DNA of 36,628 nt. Source: Phycisphaerales bacterium (GTDB lineage Bacteria > Planctomycetota > Phycisphaerae > UBA1845). The position numbers and the translations under genes were made by a program. The notes below the pieces were generated by a model. That model searched no databases, was not told where the DNA came from, and saw only the letters and a program-made list of their open reading frames with translations. Below are positions 1-7,759 of the stretch, one piece after another. How positions within the stretch are numbered: the stretch's first letter is position 1; the number at the start of each line of letters is the position of its first letter. Location: assembly GCA_020353195.1 (NCBI GenBank), contig CP070691.1, forward strand, positions 2,895,997 through 2,932,624, read 5' to 3'.

Positions 1-12
1 ATCCTGTCTGCC

Positions 13-1014
13 ATGGCTGGTCTCTTGCCGGCGCTGAGCGAAAAGACGTCCGAAGGTCCGAACATCGATGCCGACCCGTGGGAAACACACCAGACGCACT
101 GGCAGACCTTCCTCTTGCACGTGGCCGCCCTGTTCGTCATCACCGTCTTCATTGAGTTCCTGGTATACGCCGGCCTGAACCGCTTGTCGATGAAGCGCAT
201 AACAATGCACCGCCTGGTACGAGGGACGGTGGCGAGTAACCTGTTCAGTTACGTCGTTCTGGTGGGGACGGTATGGTTGTTGCCACCCCGGTCCGACGAC
301 TTCCAGTTCCGGCCCAACAGCGACTGGGTCAAAGAGAATCCGCGTCGCGTGTGGTTCGTGGATCAGGATTCGAAGCAGCTTTGCTCGATCCGTCTCGACG
401 GCACGGATCGGCGCACCGAGATCGCCAACGAATTGTGTCGGATCGGGTGGTACCTCGAGCAGCACAGCATTTACGCCGTCGTGCCGGACTACAACATGGT
501 CCTCTACGTCGGCGAAGACGAACACTGGCATTGTGTTCACGAAGGGCACGACCGCGCGTTATCCGCGAGCGTCGCTGAAGCGTGGCCCATGCGATGCCAC
601 ATCTGGCCGACCCTGCAGGACGCGTTGTCCGAGGTAGGCATCACAGTCGGCGACGACGAAAGCGCCGCGCCGACGGTGTTCTTCGCCGCCACCGATCGCC
701 CGTGGGTCACCCATGCCGAGAGCTCGACGTATGACGTTCTGACGCCGCTTATGTGGACCGTCGGCGTTGGAAGCTCACGCATCCAGGTCAAGAACAACAA
801 TAGCGGCGACATTCTGACCTTCGGAGTCAAGGCTGGCATATCCGTATTGCCCTGCCGGGCCCCGGCCATTACGGACAATGAGGATCTCATCCTGTTTCGT
901 TGTGGCGGCTGGTTAATGATCCTCGATCCGGCCAGGCGGACGGTCGGCCGCCTCGTACGAGGCGACAGCCTGATGCTGGAGACCCCGGCCTTCACCAAGC
1001 GAGACAACTGGTAA
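13..1014 (+). CDS. Membrane-anchored protein of unknown function
   Basis: I do not recognise a family. The 333-residue product has two hydrophobic segments near the N-terminus (about residues 33-55 and 74-92), separated by a short basic stretch (KRITMHRLVRG). A soluble domain of about 240 residues follows and contains several short beta-rich stretches (for example VWFVDQDSKQLCSIRLDG and SIYAVVPDYNMVLYVGED). These look like propeller blades, but I cannot assign a repeat number. The likely topology is two membrane helices with the large domain outside the cytoplasm. The frame is open to the left edge of the window, so the true start may lie upstream of the ATG given here. The gene converges on the ModE-type regulator, with a terminator-like hairpin between them. 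Confidence 0.6.
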   Translation: MAGLLPALSEKTSEGPNIDADPWETHQTHWQTFLLHVAALFVITVFIEFLVYAGLNRLSMKRITMHRLVRGTVASNLFSYVVLVGTVWLLPPRSDDFQFRPNSDWVKENPRRVWFVDQDSKQLCSIRLDGTDRRTEIANELCRIGWYLEQHSIYAVVPDYNMVLYVGEDEHWHCVHEGHDRALSASVAEAWPMRCHIWPTLQDALSEVGITVGDDESAAPTVFFAATDRPWVTHAESSTYDVLTPLMWTVGVGSSRIQVKNNNSGDILTFGVKAGISVLPCRAPAITDNEDLILFRCGGWLMILDPARRTVGRLVRGDSLMLETPAFTKRDNW

Positions 1015-1030
1015 CCACACGCTGCTGAGG

Positions 1031-1053
1031 AAAAAAGGTGTCAGGCTTCTTTT
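1031..1053. terminator. Possible bidirectional terminator between convergent genes
   Basis: An A-rich arm (AAAAAAGG, 1031-1038) can pair with CTTCTTTT (1046-1053) around a 7-base loop, with one mismatch and one wobble. The A and T runs give a U-tract on either strand, as expected between two genes that converge. The perfect 14-base palindrome GGCCGCCGGCGGCC follows at 1056-1069 and may strengthen it. Confidence 0.4.
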
Positions 1054-1123
1054 ACGGCCGCCGGCGGCCGGTTCTTGACGCGCGGCCTGCATCAACCACG
1101 GCGCATGGTGAACGGTTCGGCGA

Positions 1124-1561
1124 TCAGGTCGGCGGCGCGGTTTCGGATGCAGGCGAAGACCAGCGGGCGAAGTGGCGGCCACAAGCGGACCGGACATACT
1201 CCTGGACCTCGCGGCGAAATTCGTGATAGGCCTCCAGCAGGGCCTTGCCCTGCGGCGTCAGGTCTGTCCCGCCGCCGTCGAGGCCGCCGCGCCGACGCTC
1301 GACCACCGCCATGCCGGTCGACTGTTCAATGAGCCGCAGGTGCTTCCACGCCAGACGATAGCTCATGCGAAGCTGCTTCGCCGCTGCCGACAGGGATTTG
1401 CCGGCAGCGATAGCCTCCAACAAACGAACCTTGCCGGGCCCGAGCGCGTTGTGCCCGTCGACGTCGATCCACAAACGCAGGCGCCCCTCCCAGGTTCCGG
1501 GAGGCGCGTCGGTCGTGACCGTCCGTCGATCCTTACGTGGACCGGGATGAACTTTGGCCAT
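1124..1561 (-). CDS. ModE-type N-terminal winged HTH transcriptional regulator
   Basis: This 145-residue protein carries the LysR/ModE-type winged helix-turn-helix at about residues 38-115. The core runs through GPGKVRLLEAIAAGKSLSAA and SYRLAWKHLRLIE, then a basic wing (VVERRRGG) and LTPQGKALLEAY, which is the layout of the DNA-binding half of ModE. The molybdate-binding MOP/TOBE half of full-length ModE is absent, so it is a stand-alone DNA-binding protein whose effector cannot be inferred. I chose the ATG at 1561 because a GGAGAG ribosome site sits 5 bases upstream and homology-like sequence begins just after. The frame stays open further upstream, but that part looks non-coding. The NTPase gene lies upstream on the same strand. 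Confidence 0.8.
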   Translation of the reverse strand: MAKVHPGPRKDRRTVTTDAPPGTWEGRLRLWIDVDGHNALGPGKVRLLEAIAAGKSLSAAAKQLRMSYRLAWKHLRLIEQSTGMAVVERRRGGLDGGGTDLTPQGKALLEAYHEFRREVQEYVRSACGRHFARWSSPASETAPPT

Positions 1562-1694
1562 CGATGCTCTCCATGACGTGACGATGAGCGGTGCCAGCGC
1601 GGGCTCATCCTCAACACGGGGTGCCAAAGGCCGACGCCACTCAGCTGGCACTGAATCGCGCCTGCTCTTACAGCCTGTCAAAGTCAGGGTCACC

Positions 1695-1733
1695 GGCCGG
1701 AGAACCGGCCCCACAATCGGCCGAAAACCGATT
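1695..1733 (-). terminator. Two adjacent hairpins downstream of the NTPase gene
   Basis: GGCCGG-AGAA-CCGGCC (1695-1710) and AATCGG-N7-CCGATT (1715-1733) are perfect 6-bp stem-loops about 55 bases past the stop of the minus-strand NTPase gene. Neither has a long T-run. They may act as a weak terminator or mRNA 3' end, or as binding sites ahead of the regulator gene. Confidence 0.3.
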
Positions 1734-1786
1734 CTCCGTCCGCGCCGCTGCCCGCCCGGCAATGTCCCATCCCCGACCTGCCGTTT

Positions 1787-2299
1787 TCACGCACACGACG
1801 GCCAGGGAGGCGAAATACGATTCACCGCCGCCCACTTCGGCGATGGAAACCGCTCCGGCAACCTGGGCAGCAGCGATGAGCGAACGATAACGATCAGCTC
1901 CTGGTCCGGACCGCACTCCCGCAGCGCAAACTCCAACGCCGGCGCCCACCCGTGTCCGCGAAACTCCAAGGGGCCAATCTCGTCAATGGCAATCGCGTCC
2001 AGGCCGTCGCGAACGGCAGCGGTGATCGCGGCATGCCCCGCCGAAACGGCACCGCCGTCAAAGCGATACGCGTCGACGCTGCGGACGACCGCGTGATCGG
2101 CGACCGCCCGGACCAGCAACTGCCGACTGCCGCAACGCAAATCAAGTAAGTCGTAGCCGACGTGCCGCCCGTCCTCAAAAACCGCCGGGGCGGCGATCCC
2201 GCCCACAGAGCGGCCGCCCTCCGCCGCCCGAGCGATATACTCGCGTAGAAACGACGTTTTCCCCTGCCCTCGGGTCGCGGAGATGACGACTACAGCCAC
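1787..2299 (-). CDS. THEP1/NTPase_1-like P-loop nucleotide hydrolase
   Basis: This is a 170-residue P-loop protein. The Walker A loop is at residues 8-16 (ATRGQGKTS), followed by a VGGIAAP strand, the VGYDLLDL segment and the Walker B-like IAIDEIGPLEF at about 104-113. That order is typical of the THEP1/NTPase_1 family and the related DUF2478 family; members hydrolyse or phosphorylate nucleotides, but their physiological role is poorly defined. The start is a GTG at 2297-2299 with no strong ribosome site. It shares a strand with the ModE-type HTH gene and is divergent from the pseudopilin-ECF operon. DUF2478 relatives sit near molybdate transport genes, which would fit the ModE neighbour, but no molybdenum gene is in the window. 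Confidence 0.7.
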   Translation of the reverse strand: MAVVVISATRGQGKTSFLREYIARAAEGGRSVGGIAAPAVFEDGRHVGYDLLDLRCGSRQLLVRAVADHAVVRSVDAYRFDGGAVSAGHAAITAAVRDGLDAIAIDEIGPLEFRGHGWAPALEFALRECGPDQELIVIVRSSLLPRLPERFPSPKWAAVNRISPPWPSCA

Positions 2300-2380
2300 A
2301 GTTTATTCCGATAAAACTGACGAAAACTTTGTGAAAAATGGCACACTCTAGTTGGCGCCCGCCTCCAAGGCATGATACCA

Positions 2381-2463
2381 TGAAGGCGGTTGAAGGCGGT
2401 AGTCCCTGCCGAGGCGCGCTGTGAGAAGACAGGGATTGGAACCGCCCTTTGGGCCGTTTTTTT
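2381..2463 (+). ncRNA. Structured leader RNA ending in a terminator-like hairpin (possible attenuator)
   Basis: Seen directly: a tandem exact duplication of TGAAGGCGGT (2381-2400); an outer stem GGCGGT (2395-2400) with ACCGCC (2441-2446); an inner stem TCCCTG (2403-2408) with CAGGGA (2430-2435) closing a 21-base loop; and a competing hairpin AACCGCCC (2440-2447) with GGGCCGTT (2451-2458), one mismatch, followed by a run of seven T (2457-2463). The ACCGCC strand cannot be in the outer stem and the terminator at once, so the two folds are mutually exclusive, as in transcription attenuators and riboswitches. The pseudopilin ATG is 12 bases after the T-run. It could instead be a free-standing small RNA with its own terminator. 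I recognise no known riboswitch class. Confidence 0.5.
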
Positions 2464-2474
2464 CGCTGGTCGAT

Positions 2475-3368
2475 ATGTTTTCCAAAGCACATCGGCTCGC
2501 TCCGCAGCACGGGCGCCTTCGTAGCTTCACCCTGGTGGAGTTGCTCGTCGCCATCCTCACGATCAGCCTGTTGGTCGCGATCATGTCGCCGTCGCTACGA
2601 TCGGCGCGGCAGCACGCCAAGGACGTGATCTGCGCTTCGCAACTCAAGCAGTGGGGCGTCGCCTACGAATGTTACACGGTCGAGAACCGGGGCTTCTGGC
2701 CGCACTGCGACGGGCTGGACCGGCAGGATCCCGACCCCGGGAACCCCGACATTCCGCCCCGCGGGATTCTCGCAAAAGACCTGGCCGACTGGCACGGGTG
2801 GGTGGACGTGCTTCCACCCATGATCGACCGCAAGCCCTGGCGGCACTACGGGATGTACAAACACCCGAAGGCAAAGACGTTCTACCAATGTCCGTCGGCG
2901 CGGCTGGCGGACTCCGGCGCGCTGTACGGTTACTACCCGCGAATCGACGGGTACTTCAGCTACGCCATGAACGCCTGCCTGGAGCTGGATGAGAACGCGT
3001 GGCGTCCGCCCGGCGGAACCGACTACCCAATGCCGTCGTTTTTGGATACGGCCAAGATCGTGTGCCCGCAGCGTGTGGTTCTTCTGTTTGACCAGTTGCT
3101 GGACCCCCGGAGAGGCTACGGCGGGTCGACGCCGTACCGCAGCGCCGGCAAGCACTGCGGCAGTTACCCGATCTCGTTTTCCGCCCGGCACCAGCGCGGG
3201 AGAAGCACACTGGGAGGGAACCTGCTGTTCGGCGACGGGCATGTGGACTGGCAACGAACGGTGTGGAAGCCGGAGTGGGGCGAGTGGGTGATCGGCCACC
3301 AGCAGGGACCGCCCCGCAATGATCCAAACTGGTACCCGTACCCGGCGGCACAACGCGGTACCGACTAG
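2475..3368 (+). CDS. Prepilin-type N-terminal cleavage/methylation protein (H-X-DG pseudopilin family)
   Basis: The 297-residue product has a type IV prepilin signal: a 17-residue basic leader, then FTLVELLVAILTISLLVAIM with Glu at mature position +5. The processing site is Ser-Phe instead of the usual Gly-Phe. The C-terminal region holds RHQRGRSTLGGNLLFGDGHV, a spaced variant of the H-X9-DG motif found in the large planctomycete/Lentisphaerae pseudopilin families. Those proteins are thought to be processed by a prepilin peptidase and to work in a type II secretion-like apparatus or as surface proteins. I prefer the ATG at 2475: the GTG at 2421 lies inside the leader hairpin and would add an unlikely 18-residue extension. 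The gene heads a co-directional run ending with the ECF transporter at 8509. Confidence 0.8.
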   Translation: MFSKAHRLAPQHGRLRSFTLVELLVAILTISLLVAIMSPSLRSARQHAKDVICASQLKQWGVAYECYTVENRGFWPHCDGLDRQDPDPGNPDIPPRGILAKDLADWHGWVDVLPPMIDRKPWRHYGMYKHPKAKTFYQCPSARLADSGALYGYYPRIDGYFSYAMNACLELDENAWRPPGGTDYPMPSFLDTAKIVCPQRVVLLFDQLLDPRRGYGGSTPYRSAGKHCGSYPISFSARHQRGRSTLGGNLLFGDGHVDWQRTVWKPEWGEWVIGHQQGPPRNDPNWYPYPAAQRGTD

Positions 3369-3456
3369 GGCCTCACCAGGTGTGATTCGATCGCTGACGG
3401 TCGGGGCGTCATGCTCTGGCGCAGCGAGGTTTCTCTGCTTTTTCGTTTGAACGGAC

Positions 3457-3462
3457 AGGAGG
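3457..3462 (+). promoter_or_regulatory. Ribosome binding site AGGAGG fixing the PEP-CTERM protein start
   Basis: A perfect AGGAGG lies 8 bases before the ATG at 3471. It excludes the upstream in-frame ATG at 3411, which would put 20 non-signal residues in front of the signal peptide. Confidence 0.75.
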
Positions 3463-3470
3463 TACGAAAG

Positions 3471-4298
3471 ATGAGAAAGCAAGGGCTCATGATGTTGATT
3501 GGCCTGGCGACCGTAGCATGGGGCGGCCTCAGCCGGGCGGACGTGTTGTCGATCTACGACGTTCAGTCCACCACAAGCGACGGTGATGCAAGTATCTACA
3601 ACGGGCAGGTCCACGACGTGACCGGCGGGATCGTCACCCACAAGTGGTCGGGGTTTCAGGATCGCGTGTACCTGCGGGATCCCGCCCATCCCACGTGGGG
3701 TGCGATCATGGTCAAGGACTCGACGGTGGACCGCTCTCTGTTCAACAACGTCGGACTCGGGGATTGGGTCAGCCTCACGGACATCTACATTGAGGAGTTC
3801 CGGGGCACCACGGTCCTGCAGTACAGCCCGACCCTGGCGCCGAACGTGGGGTATGCCGTGCAGAGCACCGGAAACCCCGTGCCCGATCCTACACTGCTGA
3901 CGGCGGCGGACCTGATTGTTCCGGTGGACCACGCGGCCAGCGAACCCTACGAGAGCATGATCGTCAAACTGGAGAACGTGACCGCGGGGCAGAAAGATCT
4001 GGGCAAAGCCGGCGACAACTACGAGCTGATCCAGGGAGCGGACATCGCCTGGGGCACCGACTACATGAACATCGACGCGGGCGCCCCGTATGACCCGCGG
4101 ATCGTGACCGGGGCGCAATTGGAAAGCATCACAGGCGTGGTGGAGCAATACACGAAACTGACGGACGGATGGGATTATTACCAGCTATGCACGCGTTCGG
4201 CGGGCGACATCGTTCCGGAGCCGGCCACCCTCACGCTCGTCGCTGCCGGCCTGTGTCTGGCGGCGCGAAGGCGACGCAAACTGAGTGTCGAGCCGTGA
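3471..4298 (+). CDS. Secreted OB-fold-like protein with PEP-CTERM sorting signal
   Basis: The 275-residue protein starts with a signal peptide (MRKQGLMMLIGLATVAWGG, cleavage near SRA-DV). It ends with a PEP-CTERM tail: VPEPATLTLVAAGLCLAA followed by the basic cluster RRRRK. That tail is recognised by exosortase (EpsH) systems for anchoring or export. The mature part reads like an extracellular nucleic-acid-binding OB-fold of the YhcR type (GGIVTHKWSGFQDRVYLRDP, then WGAIMVKD, and later a second half ending GVVEQYTKLTDGWDYYQL). The fold call is by pattern only and the function is unknown. The next gene is a clear paralogue and overlaps the stop codon (GTGA), so the two are probably translationally coupled. 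Confidence 0.75.
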   Translation: MRKQGLMMLIGLATVAWGGLSRADVLSIYDVQSTTSDGDASIYNGQVHDVTGGIVTHKWSGFQDRVYLRDPAHPTWGAIMVKDSTVDRSLFNNVGLGDWVSLTDIYIEEFRGTTVLQYSPTLAPNVGYAVQSTGNPVPDPTLLTAADLIVPVDHAASEPYESMIVKLENVTAGQKDLGKAGDNYELIQGADIAWGTDYMNIDAGAPYDPRIVTGAQLESITGVVEQYTKLTDGWDYYQLCTRSAGDIVPEPATLTLVAAGLCLAARRRRKLSVEP

Positions 4299-5347
4299 CA
4301 CCCATCGGACGCGGAGGTTCTACGCCCGTCAAGCGTCCGGAAGCAGTGGCGGCTGCACTGTGGCTCATCCTCGCGGCGGGGCCGGTCCCTGCCGCGTTAG
4401 GGCAGGTGCTGACGATCCGCGACGTGCAATATACCGTCAACAGCAACGGCGCCAGCAACCACGACGGTGAGGTGATCGACTGTACGGGCGGCATCGTGGT
4501 GGCGAAGTTCGCGGGCTATCGACCTCGCGTGATTCTGCAGGACCCGAACGATCCCGACGGGTGGGGCGCGATCCAGGCCAAGGACTGGATTTACCCGTTC
4601 GACATGTTCAACACCGTCCAAGCCGGTGACTGGGTCGAATTCACTAATATACTGGTCGAGGAGCACGTGGGTACCACGTTCCTGCAGAGGCAGGCGACGC
4701 ACAATCCGACGTTCACGGTGGTCAGCCAGGGGAACCCGCTTCCGCCGCCAATCCTGGTTTCCGTGAGCGATGTTCCGGCGCCTGTCTATGACCCAGTCCT
4801 GCAGGGCTGGTACGTCGACAACCACGACGCCGAGCCCTACGAGTCCATGCGGATCATCGTACGAGACGTTACGGTGACGGCCATGGCCCTCGGCAAGGCG
4901 GTGGACAACTACCGGCTCGAGAACGCGCAAGGGGAAGCCTGCTGGGCGGCGGACTACATGAACGAAGACGCGTATCCGGACGTGTACCATCCGTTTGTGT
5001 CGATTGGTCGGCACTTCTGCGCGGTCGTCGGCGTCTTCGAGCAATACACGCACCTGGCCACTCGGTGGGATTACTATCAACTGCTCCCGCAAGAATCGGC
5101 GGACCTGGCGATCTGCGGAGACGGCGACGCCGACGGCGACGTGGAGCTTGACGACTTCACCCGCTTCGGCGAGTGCATCACAGGGCCGACGTGCGACGAC
5201 GCCCCCGGCGGCTGCGACCCGCCGGCGTGGACCGTGCCCCCGACGAGCCGACCCATCCAATACTGTCTGATGATGGATTTCGATTTCGACGGGGATGTGG
5301 ACTTGGCCGACTTCGGCCGCTGGCAGTCGCTTTGCGGTGCCCCGTAA
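4295..5347 (+). CDS. Secreted OB-fold-like paralogue with C-terminal dockerin-like EF-hand domain
   Basis: This 350-residue protein has a signal peptide (hydrophobic AVAAALWLILAAGPVPAALG, cleavage before QVLTI). It then repeats the domain of the preceding gene almost block for block: TIRDVQYTVNSNG, GEVIDCTGGIVVAKFAGY, DPDGWGAIQAKDW and GVFEQYTHLATRWDYYQL. In place of a PEP-CTERM tail it ends in two calcium-loop motifs, DGDADGDVELDDFTRF and DFDFDGDVDLADFGRW, the dockerin-type anchor common in Phycisphaerae secreted proteins. A GTG at 4295, overlapping the previous TGA, is the likely start. The frame is open upstream to 4169, but that part overlaps the previous gene and has no signal character. 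An alternative GTG at 4346 would cut into the signal peptide. Confidence 0.75.
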   Translation: MTPIGRGGSTPVKRPEAVAAALWLILAAGPVPAALGQVLTIRDVQYTVNSNGASNHDGEVIDCTGGIVVAKFAGYRPRVILQDPNDPDGWGAIQAKDWIYPFDMFNTVQAGDWVEFTNILVEEHVGTTFLQRQATHNPTFTVVSQGNPLPPPILVSVSDVPAPVYDPVLQGWYVDNHDAEPYESMRIIVRDVTVTAMALGKAVDNYRLENAQGEACWAADYMNEDAYPDVYHPFVSIGRHFCAVVGVFEQYTHLATRWDYYQLLPQESADLAICGDGDADGDVELDDFTRFGECITGPTCDDAPGGCDPPAWTVPPTSRPIQYCLMMDFDFDGDVDLADFGRWQSLCGAP

Positions 5348-5397
5348 GCACCGCGCCGGACCAGCACCGATTCGCCGGACGACTCCGGACAGGTTGA

Positions 5398-6147
5398 ATG
5401 AAGGATCGGGGCCCCTACTTCACGGTGCACGAGCTGCTGATCATGGCAGCGCTGGCAGCCCTCGGCGGCGTGTCCGGTAGTGCCGTGAGTTGGATCGGCG
5501 GCATCGTGCACTCGGTCACCGGGCTGCCCGGCGGTCTGCAGTTCATGGCCGGGATTCACGTGCTGTGGCTGGTCTTGGCCGCGGGGCTGATTCGCAAGGC
5601 GGGGTCAGCCACCATGACCGGTTTGCTCAAGGGCGCGGTCGAGCTTCTTTCCGCGAGCAGGCACGGGCCGATCGTGTTCCTTCTCAGCGCGCTGGCCGGG
5701 CTCTGCGTCGACATCGTCTGGCTGCTCACCGGGCGTCGCAACCGCTTGGCCGCATACATGCTCGCCGGCGGGCTGGGGGCCGCGAGTAACCTGCTGGTGT
5801 TCAAGTTCGTCTTCGCCCTGCCTGCACACCGCGTGGTGAACGTCGGGCTGGCGGCGCTGACGGCAGTGGCCTTTGCCAGCGGAGCCCTGCTGGCGGGGCT
5901 GCTGGCGTGGTCGCTGTTGAACGCTCTTGCCCGTGCAGGTGTCGTAGGACCTCGAGAACCGGCGCGGGCTCCGCCGCTCGGCAGGCGAATCTGGGCGGCG
6001 GCCGGCATGATCGGGGCCGTCGTTCTGCTCATCGGAACCGCCATCTTCTTCTCCGGCGCGCGGCGTACGCCCGAAATCGATAAAGACACCCCGGTTCCTC
6101 CTACCACGTCGGGCGACCATACCGCCAACCCGCGAATGGCACCGTGA
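5398..6147 (+). CDS. ECF transporter S component, YkoE-like
   Basis: The 249-residue integral membrane protein has about five hydrophobic segments between residues 12 and 180, then a linker and one more helix at about 201-220 (AAGMIGAVVLLIGTAIFF) with a polar tail. The N-terminal FTVHELLIMAALAALGGVSG and the GGLQFMAGIHVLWLVLAAGL segment match the YkoE family, the substrate-binding subunit of ECF transporters linked to hydroxymethylpyrimidine/thiamine precursors in Bacillus. The actual substrate here is unproven. It lies 50 bases after the dockerin protein and its stop overlaps the ATPase start (TGATG), followed by EcfT, giving a full YkoEDC-like set. The extra C-terminal helix is unusual for the family. 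Confidence 0.75.
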   Translation: MKDRGPYFTVHELLIMAALAALGGVSGSAVSWIGGIVHSVTGLPGGLQFMAGIHVLWLVLAAGLIRKAGSATMTGLLKGAVELLSASRHGPIVFLLSALAGLCVDIVWLLTGRRNRLAAYMLAGGLGAASNLLVFKFVFALPAHRVVNVGLAALTAVAFASGALLAGLLAWSLLNALARAGVVGPREPARAPPLGRRIWAAAGMIGAVVLLIGTAIFFSGARRTPEIDKDTPVPPTTSGDHTANPRMAP

Positions 6148-7739
6148 TGATCCACTTCGATCAGTTCAGCTGGCGGTTCGGCAGCGCTGGAACCTGGGCG
6201 CTACGCGACGTATCCCTGCGGATCGATCGCGGCGAGTTCGTGGCTGTCGCCGGCCCGAGCGGTTCAGGCAAGACGACGCTTGCCCAGGCAATGTGCGGGC
6301 TGCTGATCGGACGGCAGGCTGGCGACGCCCGCGGAAACGTGCAGGTCGGCGACCACGACGTGGCGGCCGCGCCTCTTCACCAAGTGGCGCAGTCAATCGG
6401 ATTGGTGCAGCAGAATCCGGAAACACATTTCGCGACGCTGGCCGTAGACGATGAAATCGCCTTCGGCATGGAGAATCGCTGCGTGGACCCGGATCAGATC
6501 CACCGGCGCAGCGCCGAAGCCATGCAACTGCTGTCGATCACCCACCTGCGGGACCGAAGCCTGCCGACGTTGTCGGGAGGCGAAAAGCAGCGCGTGGCAA
6601 TCGCCTCTATCGTAGCGGGCGACCCTGACGTCCTGGTGCTGGATGAACCGACGGCCAGCCTGGACCCGCAGGCCTCACGCGACCTGTTCCACTCGCTGGC
6701 CGACCTGTGCCGCCGAACGGGTCTGACCGTGGTCATCATCGAGCACAAGCTCGCCCACCTGCTGCCGCTGAATCCGCGCCTCATTCGCCTGGAAGGTAGC
6801 CGGGTCGCGGCGGACACGCTCGATGCAACCGTCTATGCGCCCGACCCGCTGCGGCCGACCGACGCCAACGCGGCGCACGGGCTCGGTGCGACGGCCGGCC
6901 CCGTCCCGACCTCGGGTGATCCGGTTGTCGACATGTCCCGGGTCAGCGTCGCGCTGGGTGACCGCACGGTTCTTGACGACGTGTCCTTGCGCGTGTGGCC
7001 CGGAGAGATGGTGGCGATGCTGGGCCCGAACGGCGGCGGCAAGACAACGCTGTTGCACAGCCTGATGGGGCTGGTCCCCCTCGCCGGCGGATCGATCCGC
7101 GTATGCGGTGTAGCCGTCTCGCCCAACACGGTGTCCCGATTGGCGGAGCAGGTCGGCCTGGTGTTTCAGAACGCCGATCATCAACTTTTTGCTGACACCG
7201 TGTGGCACGAGACCCTTTTTGCCGTCCGCAACCTCAAGCGGTTGGATGCCGGGATCGAGAAGGAGGCGGCCCGGCTGCTCGACCGGGCGGGTCTGTCCCC
7301 ACGCGAGGCGGACCACCCGTACCGGCTGAGCTGGGGCGAGAAGCGCAGGCTGAATCTGATCTCGGCCATCCTGCACCGCCCGCGGCTACTCCTGCTCGAC
7401 GAGCCGTTTGCCGGCCAGGACTGGGAGAACGTCGCCTTCTTGCTCGACGTCCTGCGGCGCTGGCTGTCCGGCGGGCCAGCTGACAGGCCGGACGACACGC
7501 CCAACAGCGCCGAGCAGAACCAGCCCCACGGTGCCTGTCTGATGGTCACCCACGATCCCCGGATCGTGCTGCGCAGTTGCACGCGGGTCCTGTTCGTGTC
7601 GGACGGACAAGTAACGCTGGATGCCCCGGTTCCGGAGGCGTTCAACCGGTTGCGGCAGGCGGGGCACGATGCCTATGCGCCGCCGGAACGCGTCTGCGCA
7701 TCAGGGTCCGGGCAGCAACCCCAACCGCGGGGGGAATAG
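6147..7739 (+). CDS. ECF transporter ATPase, fused double ABC domain (EcfA/YkoD-like)
   Basis: The 530-residue protein fuses two ABC ATPase domains. The first has Walker A GPSGSGKTT at about residue 36, the signature LSGGEKQR and Walker B VLVLDEPTASLD. The second has Walker A GPNGGGKTT, a Q-loop region VGLVFQNADHQLF typical of CbiO/EcfA proteins, an altered signature LSWGEKRR and Walker B LLLLDEPFAGQD. Such fusions power ECF transporters by replacing the separate EcfA1 and EcfA2 subunits. Start: the ATG at 6147 overlaps the previous stop as TGATG; the GTG at 6144 directly before it is an alternative. The Gly-to-Trp change in the second signature is worth noting but need not abolish activity. 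EcfT follows 20 bases downstream. Confidence 0.88.
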   Translation: MIHFDQFSWRFGSAGTWALRDVSLRIDRGEFVAVAGPSGSGKTTLAQAMCGLLIGRQAGDARGNVQVGDHDVAAAPLHQVAQSIGLVQQNPETHFATLAVDDEIAFGMENRCVDPDQIHRRSAEAMQLLSITHLRDRSLPTLSGGEKQRVAIASIVAGDPDVLVLDEPTASLDPQASRDLFHSLADLCRRTGLTVVIIEHKLAHLLPLNPRLIRLEGSRVAADTLDATVYAPDPLRPTDANAAHGLGATAGPVPTSGDPVVDMSRVSVALGDRTVLDDVSLRVWPGEMVAMLGPNGGGKTTLLHSLMGLVPLAGGSIRVCGVAVSPNTVSRLAEQVGLVFQNADHQLFADTVWHETLFAVRNLKRLDAGIEKEAARLLDRAGLSPREADHPYRLSWGEKRRLNLISAILHRPRLLLLDEPFAGQDWENVAFLLDVLRRWLSGGPADRPDDTPNSAEQNQPHGACLMVTHDPRIVLRSCTRVLFVSDGQVTLDAPVPEAFNRLRQAGHDAYAPPERVCASGSGQQPQPRGE

Positions 7740-7759
7740 CTACCGGCCAAGAGCGGAGT

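Noticed and set aside
2395..2463. Resemblance of the leader to SAH, TPP or cobalamin riboswitches
   Set aside because: CCGAGGCGCGCTG loosely recalls part of the SAH riboswitch and the context recalls TPP, but the required conserved cores (for example CTGAGA and the second TPP helix, or the long SAH pseudoknot) are absent.
2595..4148. Long open frame (517 codons) on the minus strand, antisense to the pseudopilin and PEP-CTERM genes
   Set aside because: It runs antisense to two genes with clear signal and sorting motifs, its translation is rich in H, R, V and P without domains, and it has no ribosome site. Such frames are common on the complement of GC-rich genes.
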